The notes under the pieces: generated by a model
What the model was told of the DNA's origin: nothing
What the model saw: the letters and a program-made list of their open reading frames with translations, nothing else
Databases searched by the model: none
Source of the DNA: Virgibacillus sp. SK37
GTDB lineage: Bacteria; Bacillota; Bacilli; Bacillales; Amphibacillaceae
Assembly: GCF_000725285.1 (NCBI RefSeq)
Contig: NZ_CP007161.1
Span: 3,757,075 to 3,821,074, forward strand
Length of the DNA stretch: 64,000 bases
Reading direction: 5' to 3'
Program-made: the position numbers and the translations under genes
Shown here: positions 35,574 through 46,044 of the stretch, piece by piece
Numbering within the stretch: the first letter of the stretch is position 1
Layout: the number at the start of each line of letters is the position of its first letter

Positions 35574-36278
35574 TTACTCCTGCTCAGGATTACGTAAATA
35601 ATAGCCCACACCTCTTCGTGTAACGATCCACGTAGGGTTACTAGGGTTCTCCTCAATTTTTTCGCGAAGTCTTCTTACTGTTACGTCAACGGTTCGGACA
35701 TCACCAAAGTAATCATAACCCCAAACTGTTTCCAATAGATGCTCACGTGTCATCACTTGTCCCATATGTCTTGCTAAATAATGAAGCAGCTCAAATTCTC
35801 TATGGGTAAGCTCAATCTGAACGCCATTACGCGATACTACATATGCATCAGGGTGGATGACAAGTGCACCGATCTCTATGTCCTTTGTAGCTTTTACTTT
35901 ATCGTCCGGAACAGCTTGCTGTCTACGCAGGTTTGCCTTAACACGTGCAATTACCTCTCTGTTACTGAAAGGCTTTGTGACATAGTCATCTGCCCCTAAC
36001 TCAAGGCCAAGCACCTTATCAATCTCCGAATCCTTTGCTGTCAGCATAATTATTGGCATCGACTGTGTTTTCCTGATCTCCCTGCACACCTCATTGCCAT
36101 CCCGATTCGGAAGCATAATATCCAATAAAATCAAATCAGGTTTTTCAGCTTCAGCAACCTCAATGGCCTCATCGCCATCATGTGCTAATACAACCTCATA
36201 ACCTTCTTTTTCTAAGTTGAATTTCAATATATCTGCAATTGGTTGTTCATCATCTACAACTAATATTTTTTGACCCAT
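35574..36278 (-). CDS. walR: essential response regulator WalR (YycF)
   Basis: 234 aa from ATG 36278, ten bases after AAAGGA. Receiver domain with phospho-acceptor Asp in [10 protein letters not shown] (about 53), Thr in IIMLTAK and Lys in DYVTKPFSN. OmpR/PhoB-type winged helix with [39 protein letters not shown]. It controls peptidoglycan hydrolase genes through TGTWAH-N5-TGTWAH boxes. First gene of walRKHIJ-htrC. Nothing obvious but a weak AT-rich promoter region lies upstream. Confidence 0.97.
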   Translation of the reverse strand: MGQKILVVDDEQPIADILKFNLEKEGYEVVLAHDGDEAIEVAEAEKPDLILLDIMLPNRDGNEVCREIRKTQSMPIIMLTAKDSEIDKVLGLELGADDYVTKPFSNREVIARVKANLRRQQAVPDDKVKATKDIEIGALVIHPDAYVVSRNGVQIELTHREFELLHYLARHMGQVMTREHLLETVWGYDYFGDVRTVDVTVRRLREKIEENPSNPTWIVTRRGVGYYLRNPEQE

Positions 36279-36526
36279 CTTTGACACATCCTTTGTTAAT
36301 TACAATCTATCTCTTACTTTAACATATTACTATGTTTTATTTTATCGTACTTTCAGGTAAATGTCTTTCATTGGAGTGTAATAGCAAAAGGAAAAATATA
36401 GTTTCTCCGATAATGGAGGGTTTGGCGCATGATTGAAAGGCGATTGGCATTTTAAGGCGGATGATAGATATGGAGCGGGGGCATCGAGTGGGAATGTCTA
36501 TTATGAGTGCGATGACGGACATCAAC
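36279..36526. other. gap between walR and purA terminator, degenerate repeats
   Basis: No gene. Bases 36410-36515 are GC-richer than the flanks and hold loosely repeated phrases (GGCGCATGATTGA, GGCGATTGG, GGCGGATGATAGA, GAGCGGGGGCATCGA) spaced about 16-20 bases, perhaps a decayed tandem repeat. No walR promoter was identified with confidence. Confidence 0.4.
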
Positions 36527-36566
36527 AAAAAGAGGTTGCCTCCACTAGGTAGAGATAACCTCTTTT
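36527..36566 (-). terminator. terminator after purA
   Basis: AAAAGAGGTT and AACCTCTTTT pair around a 19-base loop that has its own short stem; on the minus strand TTTTTGTTG follows. Confidence 0.8.
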
Positions 36567-36582
36567 ACAGGTTCATGCTTTA

Positions 36583-37899
<1,317 letters not shown>

Positions 37900-37927
37900 T
37901 CATATGGTTTTAATAATCACAACTGTT

Positions 37928-37956
37928 ATTTTACCAGTATCAAACTATAACGTCAA
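37928..37956 (-). promoter_or_regulatory. purA SigA promoter
   Basis: On the minus strand, TTGACG (37956-37951), 17 bases, TAAAAT (37933-37928). The expected start site is about 45-50 bases before the purA ATG. Confidence 0.8.
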
Positions 37957-37960
37957 TCCT

Positions 37961-38004
37961 AAATACGAACAATAAGTTACTATTCTATTTTATCGTTCGG
38001 TTGA
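37961..38004 (-). promoter_or_regulatory. PurR operator (two inverted PurBoxes) of purA
   Basis: Reading towards purA: TCAACCGAACGAT (38004-37992) and, 18 bases on, the inverted ATTGTTCGTATTT (37973-37961). Each fits the PurBox AWWWCCGAACWWT, the second with one mismatch, the first with two or three. The second box ends four bases before the -35, the geometry known for PurR-repressed promoters of B. subtilis. Confidence 0.8.
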
Positions 38005-38127
38005 TTTCCGTAGATTAATAGAAAACCAACATATTCCAGATGTTGAGCTACGGAATTGTGAGCCTGTTAGGATAGTTGGAGCAGACCGTGAGCGAGAGGT
38101 TCATAGCTATCAGCCATTGTATGTTTT

Positions 38128-38310
38128 AATCAGCAGGAAGTAGGAGGTATCCGCTGTAGGGAGTGTTATTGGCAGTAGACGAGAGTAATCTGCCGTAGAA
38201 GAGAATAATCAGCAGGAGAGCTAAAGTATCACCCCGCAGAAAAAAATAATCAGCAGTAAAGCCTAAATTTACGCCAAGAACAGATGAATCAGCAGCATAC
38301 GGATAATTCT
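38128..38310. repeat. 20-bp tandem repeat array (about nine units)
   Basis: GCAG-like cores preceded by AATC recur at 38133, 38153, 38172, 38192, 38212, 38236, 38253, 38273 and 38292, spacing mostly 19-20. The consensus is roughly AATCNGCNGNAGA. The reverse complement of the 61.1-kb array gives the same consensus. It lies between dnaC and the purA operator. Confidence 0.7.
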
Positions 38311-38397
38311 CCATAAAAGGCACCTTAAGTAACGTCTGGCGCTTTAAGGAATAGCTAATTCATATTTTATAAGTTTGTGCCCACCAAAAATAGCATA

Positions 38398-38422
38398 CAA
38401 AAAAACAGCCCTATATAAGGCT
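38398..38422 (-). terminator. terminator after dnaC
   Basis: CAGCC and GGCTG pair around CTATATAA; on the minus strand TTTTTTTG follows. It lies six bases after the dnaC stop. Confidence 0.85.
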
Positions 38423-38427
38423 GCTAT

Positions 38428-39801
38428 CTATACTTGAACTGGTGCTGGCGGCACATCACTTTCTGAATAACGATGATCGAGGTCAACGAATTTATTGTAT
38501 TCCTTAACAAATGCCAGCTCTACATTGCCGACAGGACCATTACGTTGCTTGGATATAATGATTTCTATAATATTCTGTTTCTCTGATTCTGTATCATAGT
38601 AATCATCACGATATAAGAATCCTACAATATCCGCATCCTGCTCAATACTTCCTGACTCACGTAAATCTGACATCATCGGGCGCTTATCCTGACGGGATTC
38701 TACTCCACGAGAAAGCTGAGATAAAGCAATTAATGGTACATTCAATTCACGGGCTAAGCCTTTAAGGGAACGTGATATTTCAGATACTTCCTGCTGTCTA
38801 TTTTCCTTAGAGTTGACGCTACCTTGGATGAGCTGTAAATAATCAATTAAAATCATTCCAAGCCCATGTTCCTGCTTTAACCGTCGGCACTTCGAGCGAA
38901 TATCAGCAACACGGATTCCCGGTGTATCATCAATGTAAATCCCTGCATTTGATAGACTTCCCATTGCCATCGTAAGCTTACTCCAGTCATCTGCCTGCAG
39001 TTGCCCATTACGCATGCGCTGTGCATCAATATTTCCCTCTGCACAAAGCATACGTTGTACCAGTTGGTCTGCTCCCATTTCTAAACTAAATATCGCTACA
39101 TTTTCATCTGTATTAACAGCGACGTTTTGGGCAACGTTTAAGGCGAATGCCGTTTTACCAACAGATGGTCTTGCAGCAACAATAATTAAGTCATTTCGCT
39201 GGAAACCGGATGTAATCTTATCCAAATCACGGAAACCAGTAGGGATCCCGGTTACATCAGCGCTTTGGTGATGAAGCTGTTCAATATTATCATATACATC
39301 AATAAGGACATCTTTAATTGCTTTAAATGCTCCGGAATTTTTACGGCCGGAAACCTCCAGAATGGACTTCTCTGCTTCATTTAAAACATCTTCTACTTCA
39401 TCTTCCCGCTCAAATCCTGATGTAACAATATCCGTTGCTGAACGAATAAGTCTTCGCAAGAGAGCTTTTTCTTCAACGATTTTACAATAGTAACCAATAT
39501 TGGCAGCTGTCGGCACACTTTCTGCCAGCTCAGATAGATAAGAAACGCCACCAATTTCCTCTAATTGCTTTGCATTATGCAAAAAGGATGTAACAGTAAC
39601 AACATCAATTGGTTCGCCCCGATCCGCAAGCTTCATCATCGCTGAAAAAATCCGCTGGTGACTTGCACGGTAAAAATCTTCCGGTATTAAAGATTCCGAT
39701 GCAGTTGAAAATGCTTCCGGATCCAGAAATACAGCTCCCAAAATGGATTGCTCTGCTTCCAAATTATGTGGTGGTGTACGATCACTCCATACTTCACTCA
39801 T
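38428..39801 (-). CDS. dnaC: replicative DNA helicase DnaC (DnaB family)
   Basis: 457 aa. The N-terminal domain begins PPHNLEAEQSILGAVFLD; the RecA-like ATPase has Walker A AARPSVGKTAFALN, Walker B MILIDYLQLI, QLSRGVESR and the C-terminal FVKEYNKF. Hexameric 5'-3' helicase at the replication fork. In B. subtilis this gene is called dnaC. GGGAGGGGG precedes the ATG. Order gdpP-rplI-dnaC is conserved. No intein is present. Confidence 0.97.
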   Translation of the reverse strand: MSEVWSDRTPPHNLEAEQSILGAVFLDPEAFSTASESLIPEDFYRASHQRIFSAMMKLADRGEPIDVVTVTSFLHNAKQLEEIGGVSYLSELAESVPTAANIGYYCKIVEEKALLRRLIRSATDIVTSGFEREDEVEDVLNEAEKSILEVSGRKNSGAFKAIKDVLIDVYDNIEQLHHQSADVTGIPTGFRDLDKITSGFQRNDLIIVAARPSVGKTAFALNVAQNVAVNTDENVAIFSLEMGADQLVQRMLCAEGNIDAQRMRNGQLQADDWSKLTMAMGSLSNAGIYIDDTPGIRVADIRSKCRRLKQEHGLGMILIDYLQLIQGSVNSKENRQQEVSEISRSLKGLARELNVPLIALSQLSRGVESRQDKRPMMSDLRESGSIEQDADIVGFLYRDDYYDTESEKQNIIEIIISKQRNGPVGNVELAFVKEYNKFVDLDHRYSESDVPPAPVQV

Positions 39802-39831
39802 TTGCTGCCCCCTCCCTTGAGGATAGAAGAA

Positions 39832-39850
39832 GGCTCACCAAAAGTGAGCC
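39832..39850 (-). terminator. hairpin between rplI and dnaC
   Basis: GGCTCAC and GTGAGCC pair around a five-base loop; on the minus strand TTCTTCT follows. It is a weak terminator or attenuator inside the operon. Confidence 0.45.
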
Positions 39851-39903
39851 CGCCTTCCCAATTTTTCCAACGTCGTAAATTGTAAACAAAATAATTGTTG
39901 CCT

Positions 39904-40350
39904 TTACTTTTCCGAAACATGAACTTTAATCGAGCCGGAAACCTCTGGATGCAGCTTCACAGGTACTGTAGTGTACCCCAATGCACGAATTGGTTCATCC
40001 AGTTCAATTTTCCGCTTATCAATTTTATATCCATGCTCTTTTTGCAAGGCTTCGGCTATTTGCTTGCTTGTAATAGACCCAAAAAGTCGGCCATTATCGC
40101 CTGATTTAGCTTTTAATTCAACAGTTAGATCAGCAAGCGTATCTTTCAAATTCATTGCTTCCTCTTTTTCTTCCTGTTCCAACTGCTCTGTCTTACGTTG
40201 TTGAGCTTCTAATGCCTTCAGATTACCGGCCGTTGCTTCTTGTGCTAAATTATTTTTTAAAAGGTAGTTACGTGCATAGCCATCAGAAACATTCTTTACT
40301 TCCCCTTTTTTTCCTTTACCCTTCACGTCTTTTAATAATATTACTTTCAT
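39904..40350 (-). CDS. rplI: 50S ribosomal protein L9
   Basis: 148 aa. The N-terminal signature [30 protein letters not shown] (given in part: [16 protein letters not shown]) is the L9 RNA-binding domain, followed by a long connecting helix rich in Lys/Glu and the C-terminal domain ([16 protein letters not shown]). It binds 23S rRNA at the base of L1. Its ATG overlaps the gdpP stop by four bases. Confidence 0.97.
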   Translation of the reverse strand: MKVILLKDVKGKGKKGEVKNVSDGYARNYLLKNNLAQEATAGNLKALEAQQRKTEQLEQEEKEEAMNLKDTLADLTVELKAKSGDNGRLFGSITSKQIAEALQKEHGYKIDKRKIELDEPIRALGYTTVPVKLHPEVSGSIKVHVSEK

Positions 40351-42320
40351 TCCGTTTCTCTCCCCTCGTAATACTCATCCAGTATATCTTTTAATAAATT
40401 TGCTGCGTCTTCAATGGTTGTATCTTCTATTTGAGTAGCTGCATTCGTCAAATGCCCGCCACCATTCATTTTTTCCATAATAACCTGCACATTCACATTA
40501 CCTAAGGACCGTGCGCTTATTCCTATTCTATCATCTTTTCTTTCTGAAATAACGAAAGAAGCATCAATTCCACTCATGGTAAGCAAGGTATCTGCAGCTT
40601 GTGCTATTAATACAGGTCCATAAGCTTGGCCTTCTTCCGCCTTGGAAATAGCTATATGTCCACGGTACACTTCCGAGCGCTCCACTAATTTACTACGCTT
40701 TACGTAAATATCAAGATCTTCCTTCATAAATTGCTGGACTAATACGGTGTCCGCACCCTTAGACCGCAAATAACTTGCTGCATCAAAGGTTCTCGAACCT
40801 GTACGCAATGTAAAGCTTTTCGTATCGACAATAATTCCAGCCAATAAAGCCGTTGCTTCAAGCATTTTTAACTTCAATGCTTTTGGCTGGTATTCCAACA
40901 GCTCTGTAATCAATTCCGAAGCAGAGGACGCATATGGCTCCATATACACAAGGGTAGGATTTTCAATAAATTCTTCGGCCCTGCGGTGATGGTCAATGAC
41001 AACTTTATACTCCGATAAGTGAAGTAATGGCTCATGTGCAACCATGCTAGGTTTATGTGTATCCACGATGACTACCAAGCTTCTGTTGCCTGTAATTGCC
41101 TCTGCATGATCTGGATCAATAAAATATTGCCAGACATCCTCATCTTCCTTAATTGCTTCTACTAATCGGTACACACCTGTATCAACATCATCCGGATCAA
41201 ACACAATATGGCCCTCTACACCATTCGCTTTGGCGATATTTAAAATCCCAATTGCTGCACCTAAGGAATCCATATCCGGTGATTTATGACCCATAATAAT
41301 GACATTATCACTAACCTTTACCAATTCCTTCAGGGCATGGGAGATAACACGGGCACGAACTCTGGTCCGTTTTTCCATCGGGTTGGTTTTACCCCCGTAA
41401 AATCGGACTTTCCCAGTTTCATCTTTGATGGCAACCTGGTCACCACCACGGCCAAGTGCTAAGTCTAAGCTTGATTGAGCTAATTGCCCAAGTACAGGGA
41501 GCTCCACATTGCCTGCACCCACTCCAATACTTAATGTCACAGGATTGTTTTGCTCACCGTTTAATTCACGTACTTCATCTAATATATCGAATTTAACTTT
41601 TTCCAGTTTCTTTAAAATTTCCTTTGTGCCAACCGCAAGAAATCTCTCCTGGGACGTTCTCTTCAAGTAAAGACCATAACTTTTCGACCACTCATTTAGA
41701 ACCGAGGTTACTTGCGAGTTCAACTGACTCTTCGTCGTATCATCCATGTTTTGAGTGATTTCCTCGTAATTATCCAAGAAGATAATCGCAAGCACTGTTT
41801 GATCATTATAGTACAATGTTTGCAGCTCTACTTGGGAGGTGCGATCAAAAAGATATAGCAAACGCTCTTCTTTTTTTACGGTTGTCTGGAATTTATAGCC
41901 CTCCAGCTCGAACCATATCTCTTCTTTGTCCTCTTTAATCATCGGAATCAATTCATCGCCAAGTGAATGTAAGGACTTACCAACTAATGTATCGTCCTCG
42001 GCAAATTGATTCATATATGGATTGGTCCATTCCACCTTATAATCCTCATTATAAAGCACGATACCAAAAGGCATTTCCAGCAATGCCTCTTCCCCGACTT
42101 TTTTTATCCGATGAGATAAAGTAGTTATATATTTTTCTGCTTCATTTTGTAAAATAATCTCTGACCTTATACTGTAGTAGAAAGAAGCAGCAAGCAACAG
42201 GGTCATAATCAAGCCAAGAATCCATTGAAAATACCAAATCCCAACTAACAGGAGAATGGATAATAAATAAATCACCCATAAATGGCTCCGAAATGTTGGC
42301 TTCTTTTTTAGGTCTTGCAT
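40347..42320 (-). CDS. gdpP: c-di-AMP phosphodiesterase GdpP
   Basis: 657 aa membrane enzyme. Two helices (about 15-50), a degenerate heme-binding PAS (about 70-150, [18 protein letters not shown]), a degenerate GGDEF (about 170-300; the signature reads [10 protein letters not shown]), then DHH ([26 protein letters not shown]) and DHHA1 (near the end, [15 protein letters not shown]). It hydrolyses c-di-AMP to pApA and so affects osmotic and beta-lactam responses. It is translationally coupled to rplI. Confidence 0.96.
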   Translation of the reverse strand: MQDLKKKPTFRSHLWVIYLLSILLLVGIWYFQWILGLIMTLLLAASFYYSIRSEIILQNEAEKYITTLSHRIKKVGEEALLEMPFGIVLYNEDYKVEWTNPYMNQFAEDDTLVGKSLHSLGDELIPMIKEDKEEIWFELEGYKFQTTVKKEERLLYLFDRTSQVELQTLYYNDQTVLAIIFLDNYEEITQNMDDTTKSQLNSQVTSVLNEWSKSYGLYLKRTSQERFLAVGTKEILKKLEKVKFDILDEVRELNGEQNNPVTLSIGVGAGNVELPVLGQLAQSSLDLALGRGGDQVAIKDETGKVRFYGGKTNPMEKRTRVRARVISHALKELVKVSDNVIIMGHKSPDMDSLGAAIGILNIAKANGVEGHIVFDPDDVDTGVYRLVEAIKEDEDVWQYFIDPDHAEAITGNRSLVVIVDTHKPSMVAHEPLLHLSEYKVVIDHHRRAEEFIENPTLVYMEPYASSASELITELLEYQPKALKLKMLEATALLAGIIVDTKSFTLRTGSRTFDAASYLRSKGADTVLVQQFMKEDLDIYVKRSKLVERSEVYRGHIAISKAEEGQAYGPVLIAQAADTLLTMSGIDASFVISERKDDRIGISARSLGNVNVQVIMEKMNGGGHLTNAATQIEDTTIEDAANLLKDILDEYYEGRETE

Positions 42321-42365
42321 AAAATTCAGCTCCCTACGAATTGACGCCTTTTTTCTCTTCCATCA

Positions 42366-43310
42366 CTACTCTTTCTTTGAAAGACGATCTCTTAACCCGA
42401 ATCCCAAATCAATAATACCTAAAATCCGTACGAGATAGAAAAACAGCATAGGAAATAGGATCGTAAGTACAACAATTAGGATCGGAATCGCTTTAGACAT
42501 ATTCTTATGGTGTGCATAGTAAAAAATAAATGAAAATCCTTGAATTGCCATGAGGACTCCTGTTAACACAAGTAAGTTCTCTGCCGCTAAATGAAAAATG
42601 TTTGATTGCTCTGAAACGATAAGCGTGATAATCAAAGCAAAGAAATATACCCATATTAGCGATACAGGAAATCGCAAGTGGCGAAATGGCGGAAACTTAA
42701 TCTCTTTATTATCCAACCGTCGAATTATTTTATAGCTTACCCATTGACTTAGAAAAGCTAATCCAATTGCAATTAGGGCAATAAATACAGGTAACAGATT
42801 TACAAGCATATCTAAAGAAGCTTCCAGCATTTCGCGAGCTTCCTCTGTCTGTTCACCCATTCCAAATTGTTCAAACGTATTTATCGTCATATCCATCGAT
42901 TCATTCATCATACTCTCAAGTTCATTTACCCAATTCACACCAAATACATATTGGGTAAAGACAAAAGCAAACAGCAGACCAATAATGAATCCAAATGTTC
43001 CTCGTGCCCATGTCTCATATGGAGTCAATTGACGGTATATCGCACTTCCGATCATAATCCCGCCTAATCCCATAAGGAGTGTTATTGGTAATGAAAATAT
43101 GGTAGCAAACAGGATAGATAACAACATGGAAACAGCCAGCATGATCAATGATGGCCGCCAGTCATAACGTGATGCATAGATCACAAATGGGACCGGCAAT
43201 ACAAACATTGCAAAAAAAGACAGAACAGGAACGAATACACTAACTAATATCAATCCAATGAAAATAGCTGTTAAAAGTGCCCCTTCTGTTAATCGTTTTG
43301 ACTGATTCAT
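42366..43310 (-). CDS. yybS: DUF2232 membrane protein YybS
   Basis: 314 aa with about eight membrane helices. The start KRLTEGALLTAIFIGLILVSVF, FVLPVPFVIYASRYDWRPSL and GLGGIMIGSAIY match the YybS/DUF2232 family, which resembles ECF-type S components. It lies 45 bp upstream of gdpP as in B. subtilis. Function unknown. A -10-like TATAAT lies at 43348-43343. Confidence 0.9.
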   Translation of the reverse strand: MNQSKRLTEGALLTAIFIGLILVSVFVPVLSFFAMFVLPVPFVIYASRYDWRPSLIMLAVSMLLSILFATIFSLPITLLMGLGGIMIGSAIYRQLTPYETWARGTFGFIIGLLFAFVFTQYVFGVNWVNELESMMNESMDMTINTFEQFGMGEQTEEAREMLEASLDMLVNLLPVFIALIAIGLAFLSQWVSYKIIRRLDNKEIKFPPFRHLRFPVSLIWVYFFALIITLIVSEQSNIFHLAAENLLVLTGVLMAIQGFSFIFYYAHHKNMSKAIPILIVVLTILFPMLFFYLVRILGIIDLGFGLRDRLSKKE

Positions 43311-43681
43311 AAAGCACCTCGACTACATTCTATATTTATGTCATTATAATATGATAACATGATTTTCCCCGAAAAGGGTGTCGAAAATGGTGGAAATAAC
43401 TATTTTCCAGGGAATAAATTACCTTTTATAATATAGCGACATACAGTGCTCAGCACATAAAATTGTCATGGATTATTCATGGCTAAAGCAGTTTTTATTC
43501 ACTCTTATCAATTATAATAGAAAGGGCTGCCAACTACAAAATACTATGTTGGCAACATATTAAATTTCTAGTATGTGGCTATTTTCTTGAGCACATATGC
43601 TGCAGCTGAAAGAGCTTCTTATTTTATTGATAACCAAAGACAATAGTTTAATTAATTATTATTTTTAAAGGATGAACCTCA
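43311..43681. other. intergenic stretch with one hairpin
   Basis: Divergent promoter region of yybS and the DUF1189-like gene. TGCCAAC and GTTGGCA (about 43529-43555) pair around a 15-base AT-rich loop without a T-run. Nothing else could be supported. Confidence 0.4.
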
Positions 43682-44170
43682 ATGATTTTTTTGCAAACGT
43701 TTCTCCATAGTATCAAACTGCCCTCCAAAAAGGCAACATTCTGGCTCAATCGGATTGGGATGGACATCGCCGTCATCTACATGTTTTTACTCTTGTTTAT
43801 TGTCTCTGTGCCTTCCCTTGTTGACAGGGTGACATCTGCGGAGGGGATTAGTGCAGAATTAAATATATTCTTTCTGTTTATTTACTTTTTTATTTTCTAT
43901 TACTTACCAATGACTGTTCTCGTTTTCATTATGATTTCTGTTATAGCTTATATTGGGACAGGAATAGCTAAGCTGATGGACCGAAAATTACGCTTCGCTA
44001 TCCTTTGGAAAATGACGGCTTTTACAACAACGATTCCTTTTCTTTTATACACGGTACTTGCCTTACTATTCAAAGTGAATGATAGCTATCTCGGTTTATT
44101 TTTTATTTATTCCTTTGCATTTTTAGTTGCCATTATTTCTATATACCCGAAACGCAGAAAAAAGAATTGA
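43682..44170 (+). CDS. DUF1189-like membrane protein
   Basis: 162 aa, four membrane helices (about 29-47, 62-88, 118-135, 137-155). The start TFLHSIKLPSKKATFWLNRIGMDIAVIYMFLL follows the DUF1189 pattern seen in Bacillales. Basic tail PKRRKKN. AAAGGATG precedes the ATG. It is a single plus-strand gene with its own terminator. Function unknown. Confidence 0.65.
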   Translation: MIFLQTFLHSIKLPSKKATFWLNRIGMDIAVIYMFLLLFIVSVPSLVDRVTSAEGISAELNIFFLFIYFFIFYYLPMTVLVFIMISVIAYIGTGIAKLMDRKLRFAILWKMTAFTTTIPFLLYTVLALLFKVNDSYLGLFFIYSFAFLVAIISIYPKRRKKN

Positions 44171-44196
44171 AAATTGCTTTATATTGTTTAAAAAAC

Positions 44197-44238
44197 CTTT
44201 CAAATATGGCTGTCTTGCCAGATTTGAAAGATTTTCTC
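44197..44238 (+). terminator. terminator after DUF1189-like gene
   Basis: CTTTCAAAT.TGGC pairs with GCCA.ATTTGAAAG around TGTCTT, then ATTTTCTCTTT. Confidence 0.8.
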
Positions 44239-44287
44239 TTTGGTACATTCATAGTAGGAGATAATTGCGAACTAGTTATTATGATTT

Positions 44288-44690
44288 TCTAACTTCGCTA
44301 CGGGAAAATATTACGCTTTCCGCGGGCGGCCTGCGAGCCTCCTCGAACTTCACTAACGTTCCGTTCTGTGGGGTCTCGCTAGTCTCGCTTTTCCCGCTGG
44401 AGTCTACATATTTTCCCTCCGCTAGTATGCGTTAGTAATATCATAGTGATAATATATTTGGTCACAAAAAATAATTAATTAACACTAAATTTAAATAAAA
44501 GCATATACCAATTGATTGGAATGCAAGATGGCAATCTAAAAACGCCACGTCCTGTTGGCCCACGACTCCTGCCAGACTAGCATGAGACGATCATTTAAAA
44601 GTATTTAAGTAAATATTAATAGGATATTTTTAGAAAAGCTATTTACAGTACTATCAAGTTATCTCACATTTTATCTATTCTGCGAACCAT
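44288..44690. repeat. composite palindromic repeat, copy A
   Basis: Two hairpin modules and a common tail. Module 1 (44296-44423) has ends CGCTACGGGAAAATAT and the inverted TATTTTCCCTCCGCT, with CGCTTTCCGCGGGCGG, GCCTCCTCG and GGGGTCTCGC inside. Module 2 begins CCAATTGATTGGAATG (44508) and contains GACTCCTGCC and AGCATGAG-like phrases, here shortened. The tail has TTTTTAGAAAAGC, TTTACAGTACT and TTTATCTATTCTGCG. The same order recurs at 50566-51105. Confidence 0.75.
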
Positions 44691-44725
44691 TCAACTAGCC
44701 CAGCATACCTACTAAAAACATAAAT

Positions 44726-44755
44726 AACCCGAATCATTGTTCATGATCCGGGTTA
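44726..44755 (-). terminator. terminator after rpsR
   Basis: AACCCG.ATCAT and ATGAT.CGGGTT pair around GAACA; on the minus strand TTATTTATGTTTTT follows. It ends the rpsF-ssb-rpsR transcript. Confidence 0.8.
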
Positions 44756-44786
44756 CGTTTCAGTTATTTAGAATAACCTTATACTA

Positions 44787-45017
44787 TTACTCTGCTACGA
44801 AAGGCAATAATGCCATTGTACGAGCACGTTTGATTGCTCTTGTAAGTTTACGTTGGTATTTTGCAGAAGTTCCAGTTACACGACGAGGAAGAATTTTTCC
44901 ACGCTCAGAAATGAAACGTCTTAGCAAGTCAACATCTTTATAATCGATGTGGGTAATACCGTTTGCAGTGAAATAACACACTTTACGACGCTTTGCACGT
45001 CCGCGACGAGCTGCCAT
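44787..45017 (-). CDS. rpsR: 30S ribosomal protein S18
   Basis: 76 aa, basic. [33 protein letters not shown] (shown in part: [17 protein letters not shown]) and [19 protein letters not shown] are the S18 signature. It forms a heterodimer with S6 on the platform of the 30S subunit. Last gene of the operon with rpsF and ssb. Confidence 0.98.
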   Translation of the reverse strand: MAARRGRAKRRKVCYFTANGITHIDYKDVDLLRRFISERGKILPRRVTGTSAKYQRKLTRAIKRARTMALLPFVAE

Positions 45018-45052
45018 TTATATCACTCCTTCTATTTATTTACGCTTCCTTC

Positions 45053-45535
45053 TTAGAAAGGAAGATCATCATCTGATATATCGATAGGTTCCCCATTATT
45101 TCTAAATGGGTCCTCTTGAGGTTGATTTTGGTTTTGGTTCTGACTCGGTTGAAATTGGTTCTGGTTTCTGTTTTGCTGGAATCCTGATGCACCCTGGCCT
45201 CTATCCTGAGACGAGCCTTTTGATTCTAAAAATTGTACACTGTCTGCTACAATTTCTGTTACAAAAACAGTCTTACCATCTTGTCCTTCAAATGTACGTG
45301 TTTGTACACGGCCATCTACACCAATCATGCTACCTTTTTTCATGAAATTAGCGAGATTTTCTGCCGGTCTACGCCAAACGACACAGTTAATAAAGTCAGC
45401 TTCGCGATTGCCCTGCTGATTGGAAAAAGGTCGATTAACTGCTATGGTGAAGTTAGCTACTGCAACTCCGTTTGGTGTATAACGTAAATCAGGATCCTTC
45501 GTTAACCTGCCGACAAGTACGACACGATTTAACAT
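45053..45535 (-). CDS. ssb: single-stranded DNA-binding protein SSB
   Basis: 160 aa from ATG 45535 (AAGGAG upstream); an in-frame GTG nine bases earlier sits in that site. OB fold with [39 protein letters not shown] and [20 protein letters not shown] in pieces. A Gln/Asn-rich linker (about 108-145) ends in the acidic tip DISDDDLPF that recruits partner proteins. Lies 15 bp after rpsF and 35 bp before rpsR. Confidence 0.97.
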   Translation of the reverse strand: MLNRVVLVGRLTKDPDLRYTPNGVAVANFTIAVNRPFSNQQGNREADFINCVVWRRPAENLANFMKKGSMIGVDGRVQTRTFEGQDGKTVFVTEIVADSVQFLESKGSSQDRGQGASGFQQNRNQNQFQPSQNQNQNQPQEDPFRNNGEPIDISDDDLPF

Positions 45536-45550
45536 CAGAACCACTCCTTA

Positions 45551-45841
45551 TTATTGATCATCTTCTCGAACTGCAATATGACGAATAATATCATCAGAGA
45601 ACTTAGCTAAACGATCAAATTCATTGATTGCTTTTTCATCACTGCTGAAGTTAATGATAACATAATATCCATCACGGTAATCATTGATTTCATAAGCAAG
45701 ACGCTTCTTGCCTTTTTCATCAACTTTTTCAATCTCCGCCCCATTATCAGTTAAAATGCCATTGAAACGCTCAATCAAAGCTGTTTGAGCTTCCTCTTCC
45801 ATGTCTGGGCGGATGATGTACATGATTTCGTATTTTCTCAT
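45551..45841 (-). CDS. rpsF: 30S ribosomal protein S6
   Basis: 96 aa. [41 protein letters not shown] (in part) and [10 protein letters not shown] are S6 landmarks. Binds S18 and 16S rRNA. First gene of the S6-SSB-S18 operon. Its ribosome binding site lies within a hairpin that looks like the S6:S18 feedback element. Confidence 0.98.
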   Translation of the reverse strand: MRKYEIMYIIRPDMEEEAQTALIERFNGILTDNGAEIEKVDEKGKKRLAYEINDYRDGYYVIINFSSDEKAINEFDRLAKFSDDIIRHIAVREDDQ

Positions 45842-45869
45842 CCGTTACACCTCCTTTTGGTCTTAACGG
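45842..45869 (-). promoter_or_regulatory. probable S6:S18-binding leader hairpin of rpsF
   Basis: Immediately before the rpsF ATG, CCGTTA (45869-45864) pairs with TAACGG (45847-45842); inside, CC pairs with GG of the AGGAGG ribosome binding site. A GGGGGCCG run precedes it. The CCG next to a stem that holds the ribosome binding site fits the known S6:S18 autoregulatory motif. Confidence 0.6.
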
Positions 45870-45927
45870 CCCCCAATATTTCATGAGAGCAAGGAGTAAT
45901 CGTAAATTTAATTACTCACAATAGTGT

Positions 45928-45956
45928 ATTATACCAAATCTTTTTTAAAATAACAA
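45928..45956 (-). promoter_or_regulatory. rpsF operon promoter
   Basis: TTGTTA (45956-45951), 17 bases, TATAAT (45933-45928) on the minus strand, with TTTGG just before the -10 (extended -10-like). Leader of about 80 bases. Confidence 0.75.
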
Positions 45957-46044
45957 GCCTTCGAGAGATCCTTTTTTTACGTTATTACCCTTTTAATAAA
46001 TATTCACCAATTGTTTGGCAAGGTGCTTGTACTTTTGCTAGTCA

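Noticed and set aside
36337..36528. 63-codon minus-strand frame before walR
   Set aside because: No ribosome binding site; overlaps degenerate repeats and the purA terminator.
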